Positions 5,582-6,337 of a stretch of DNA of 6,337 nt are shown piece after piece (position 1 is the first letter of the stretch; each line of letters begins with the position of its first letter). The position numbers and the translations under genes are program-made. Source of the DNA: Pseudomonadota bacterium (lineage in GTDB: Bacteria > Pseudomonadota > Gammaproteobacteria > Burkholderiales > SG8-41). Location of the stretch: contig JAEYXO010000095.1 of the NCBI GenBank assembly GCA_023431245.1, forward strand, positions 1-6,337. The letters are read 5' to 3'. A model generated the notes under the pieces. The model was given only the letters and a program-made list of their open reading frames with translations. It was not told where the DNA came from and ran no database searches.

Positions 5582-6337
5582 TCAACGCTGCCGGCGGTCT
5601 CCCGCCGGTGGCGGTGCGACTTTCATGATTTCGTCGATGGTGGTGAGACCGGCGGCGATTTTCATCGCGCCGCTGATGCGCAGCGGTTTCATGCCTTCGC
5701 GGGTCGCCGCCTCGCGCAGCGCGTCGAGGTCGGCATTGGCGACCACGCAGTCCTTCAGCGGCGAGGTCATCACCATCATTTCATAGATGCCGACGCGGCC
5801 CATATAGCCGGTCATGCGGCATTCGAGGCAGCCCTTGTTGATGTAGGTCTGTCCCTTGGGGTTGGCGGCCTTCCACGGCGCAACCAGGTGATCCCAGGCT
5901 GCATCGTCGTAATCGTGCTGCACCTTGCAGTGCGGGCACAGCGTGCGCACCAGGCGCTGTGCCATCACGCCGAGCAGCGTTGATTGCAGCAGGTAGGGCG
6001 GCACGCCGAGGTCGAGCAGCCGGGTTACCGCCGCCGGCGCGTCGTTGGTGTGCAGTGTCGAGAGGACCAGGTGGCCGGTCAGCGCCGCCTGGATCGCCAT
6101 TTCCGCGGTTTCGAGGTCGCGGATCTCGCCGACCATGATGATGTCGGGGTCCTGGCGCATCAGCGTGCGGATGCCGGAGGCGAAGTCGACGCCGATCGCC
6201 TGCTGCACCTGCATCTGGTTGAAGCTGGGTTCGACCATCTCGATCGGGTCCTCGACGGTGCAGACATTGACCTCGGGCGTGGCAAGCTGCTTCAGCGTCG
6301 AATAGAGCGTCGTCGTCTTGCCCGAACCGGTGGGGCC
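5582..6337 (-). CDS. GspE/PilB-type secretion or pilus assembly ATPase, N-terminus outside window
   Basis: The last 251 residues of a hexameric ATPase that powers type II secretion or type IV pilus assembly at the inner-membrane base. The window edge falls exactly at Walker A (GPTGSGKTTT, 6308-6337). The Asp box TVEDPIE follows, then MVEPSFNQMQVQQAIGVDF, Walker B DPDIIMVGEIRD (6116-6151) and the His box TGHLVLSTLHTNDA. A zinc-binding tetracysteine site is formed by CPHC (5927-5938) and CLEC (5819-5830), followed by MTGYMGRVGIYEM. The tetracysteine site is typical of GspE and PilB and absent from PilT retraction ATPases, so an assembly or export role is favoured. ATG 6238 is internal and not the true start, because the frame is open to the edge. 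No other pilus or Gsp gene is visible, so the exact system is undecided. The Pro/Arg-rich tail PPPAGDRRQR looks non-conserved. Confidence 0.93.
   Translation of the reverse strand, partial: GPTGSGKTTTLYSTLKQLATPEVNVCTVEDPIEMVEPSFNQMQVQQAIGVDFASGIRTLMRQDPDIIMVGEIRDLETAEMAIQAALTGHLVLSTLHTNDAPAAVTRLLDLGVPPYLLQSTLLGVMAQRLVRTLCPHCKVQHDYDDAAWDHLVAPWKAANPKGQTYINKGCLECRMTGYMGRVGIYEMMVMTSPLKDCVVANADLDALREAATREGMKPLRISGAMKIAAGLTTIDEIMKVAPPPAGDRRQR

Overview
The window is a gene-dense, GC-rich chromosomal segment, most probably from a betaproteobacterium. That assignment is an inference from high GC at third codon positions, the MoxR/VWA pair, the NMT1-GGDEF protein and the style of the GspE/PilB-like ATPase. 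It holds no rRNA, tRNA, CRISPR array or insertion sequence that I can see. No gene-free stretch exceeds about 100 bases.

Layout. On the plus strand, the first 138 bases are the C-terminal end of a MoxR-family AAA+ ATPase. An inverted array of heptamer repeats follows (about 134-203). Next come a membrane-anchored diguanylate cyclase with a periplasmic NMT1/THI5-like sensor domain (211-1908), a VWA/CoxE-like protein overlapping it by 7 nt (1902-3083), a GNAT acetyltransferase 1 nt later (3085-3549), and an Ldh2/MDH2-type oxidoreductase (3578-4630). The tight spacing suggests one transcription unit. On the minus strand, a type II secretion/type IV pilus-type ATPase (6337-5582, N-terminus outside the window) is followed by a second copy of the heptamer element (5516-5577). 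After that comes an AraC-HTH/O6-alkylguanine methyltransferase fusion (5479-4610), whose 3' end overlaps the oxidoreductase by 21 bp.

How the genes fit together. The MoxR fragment and the VWA protein resemble the two halves of an AAA+/VWA remodelling module of the RavA-ViaA, NorQ-NorD or CbbQ-CbbO kind, with its own uncharacterised branch. Here a c-di-GMP synthase is wedged between them and translationally coupled to the VWA gene. The GNAT and Ldh2 genes look like co-transcribed passengers with unknown substrates. The minus-strand genes are functionally separate.

The most unusual feature is the repeat element. Two copies lie 5.3 kb apart. Each is built from tandem 7-bp units of the form GGTNAYT facing an array of the reverse-complement units. 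Each sits within a few bases of the stop codon of the preceding gene. I found no complete new multi-gene system. The c-di-GMP/MoxR-VWA arrangement and the heptamer element are the two items most worth following up.
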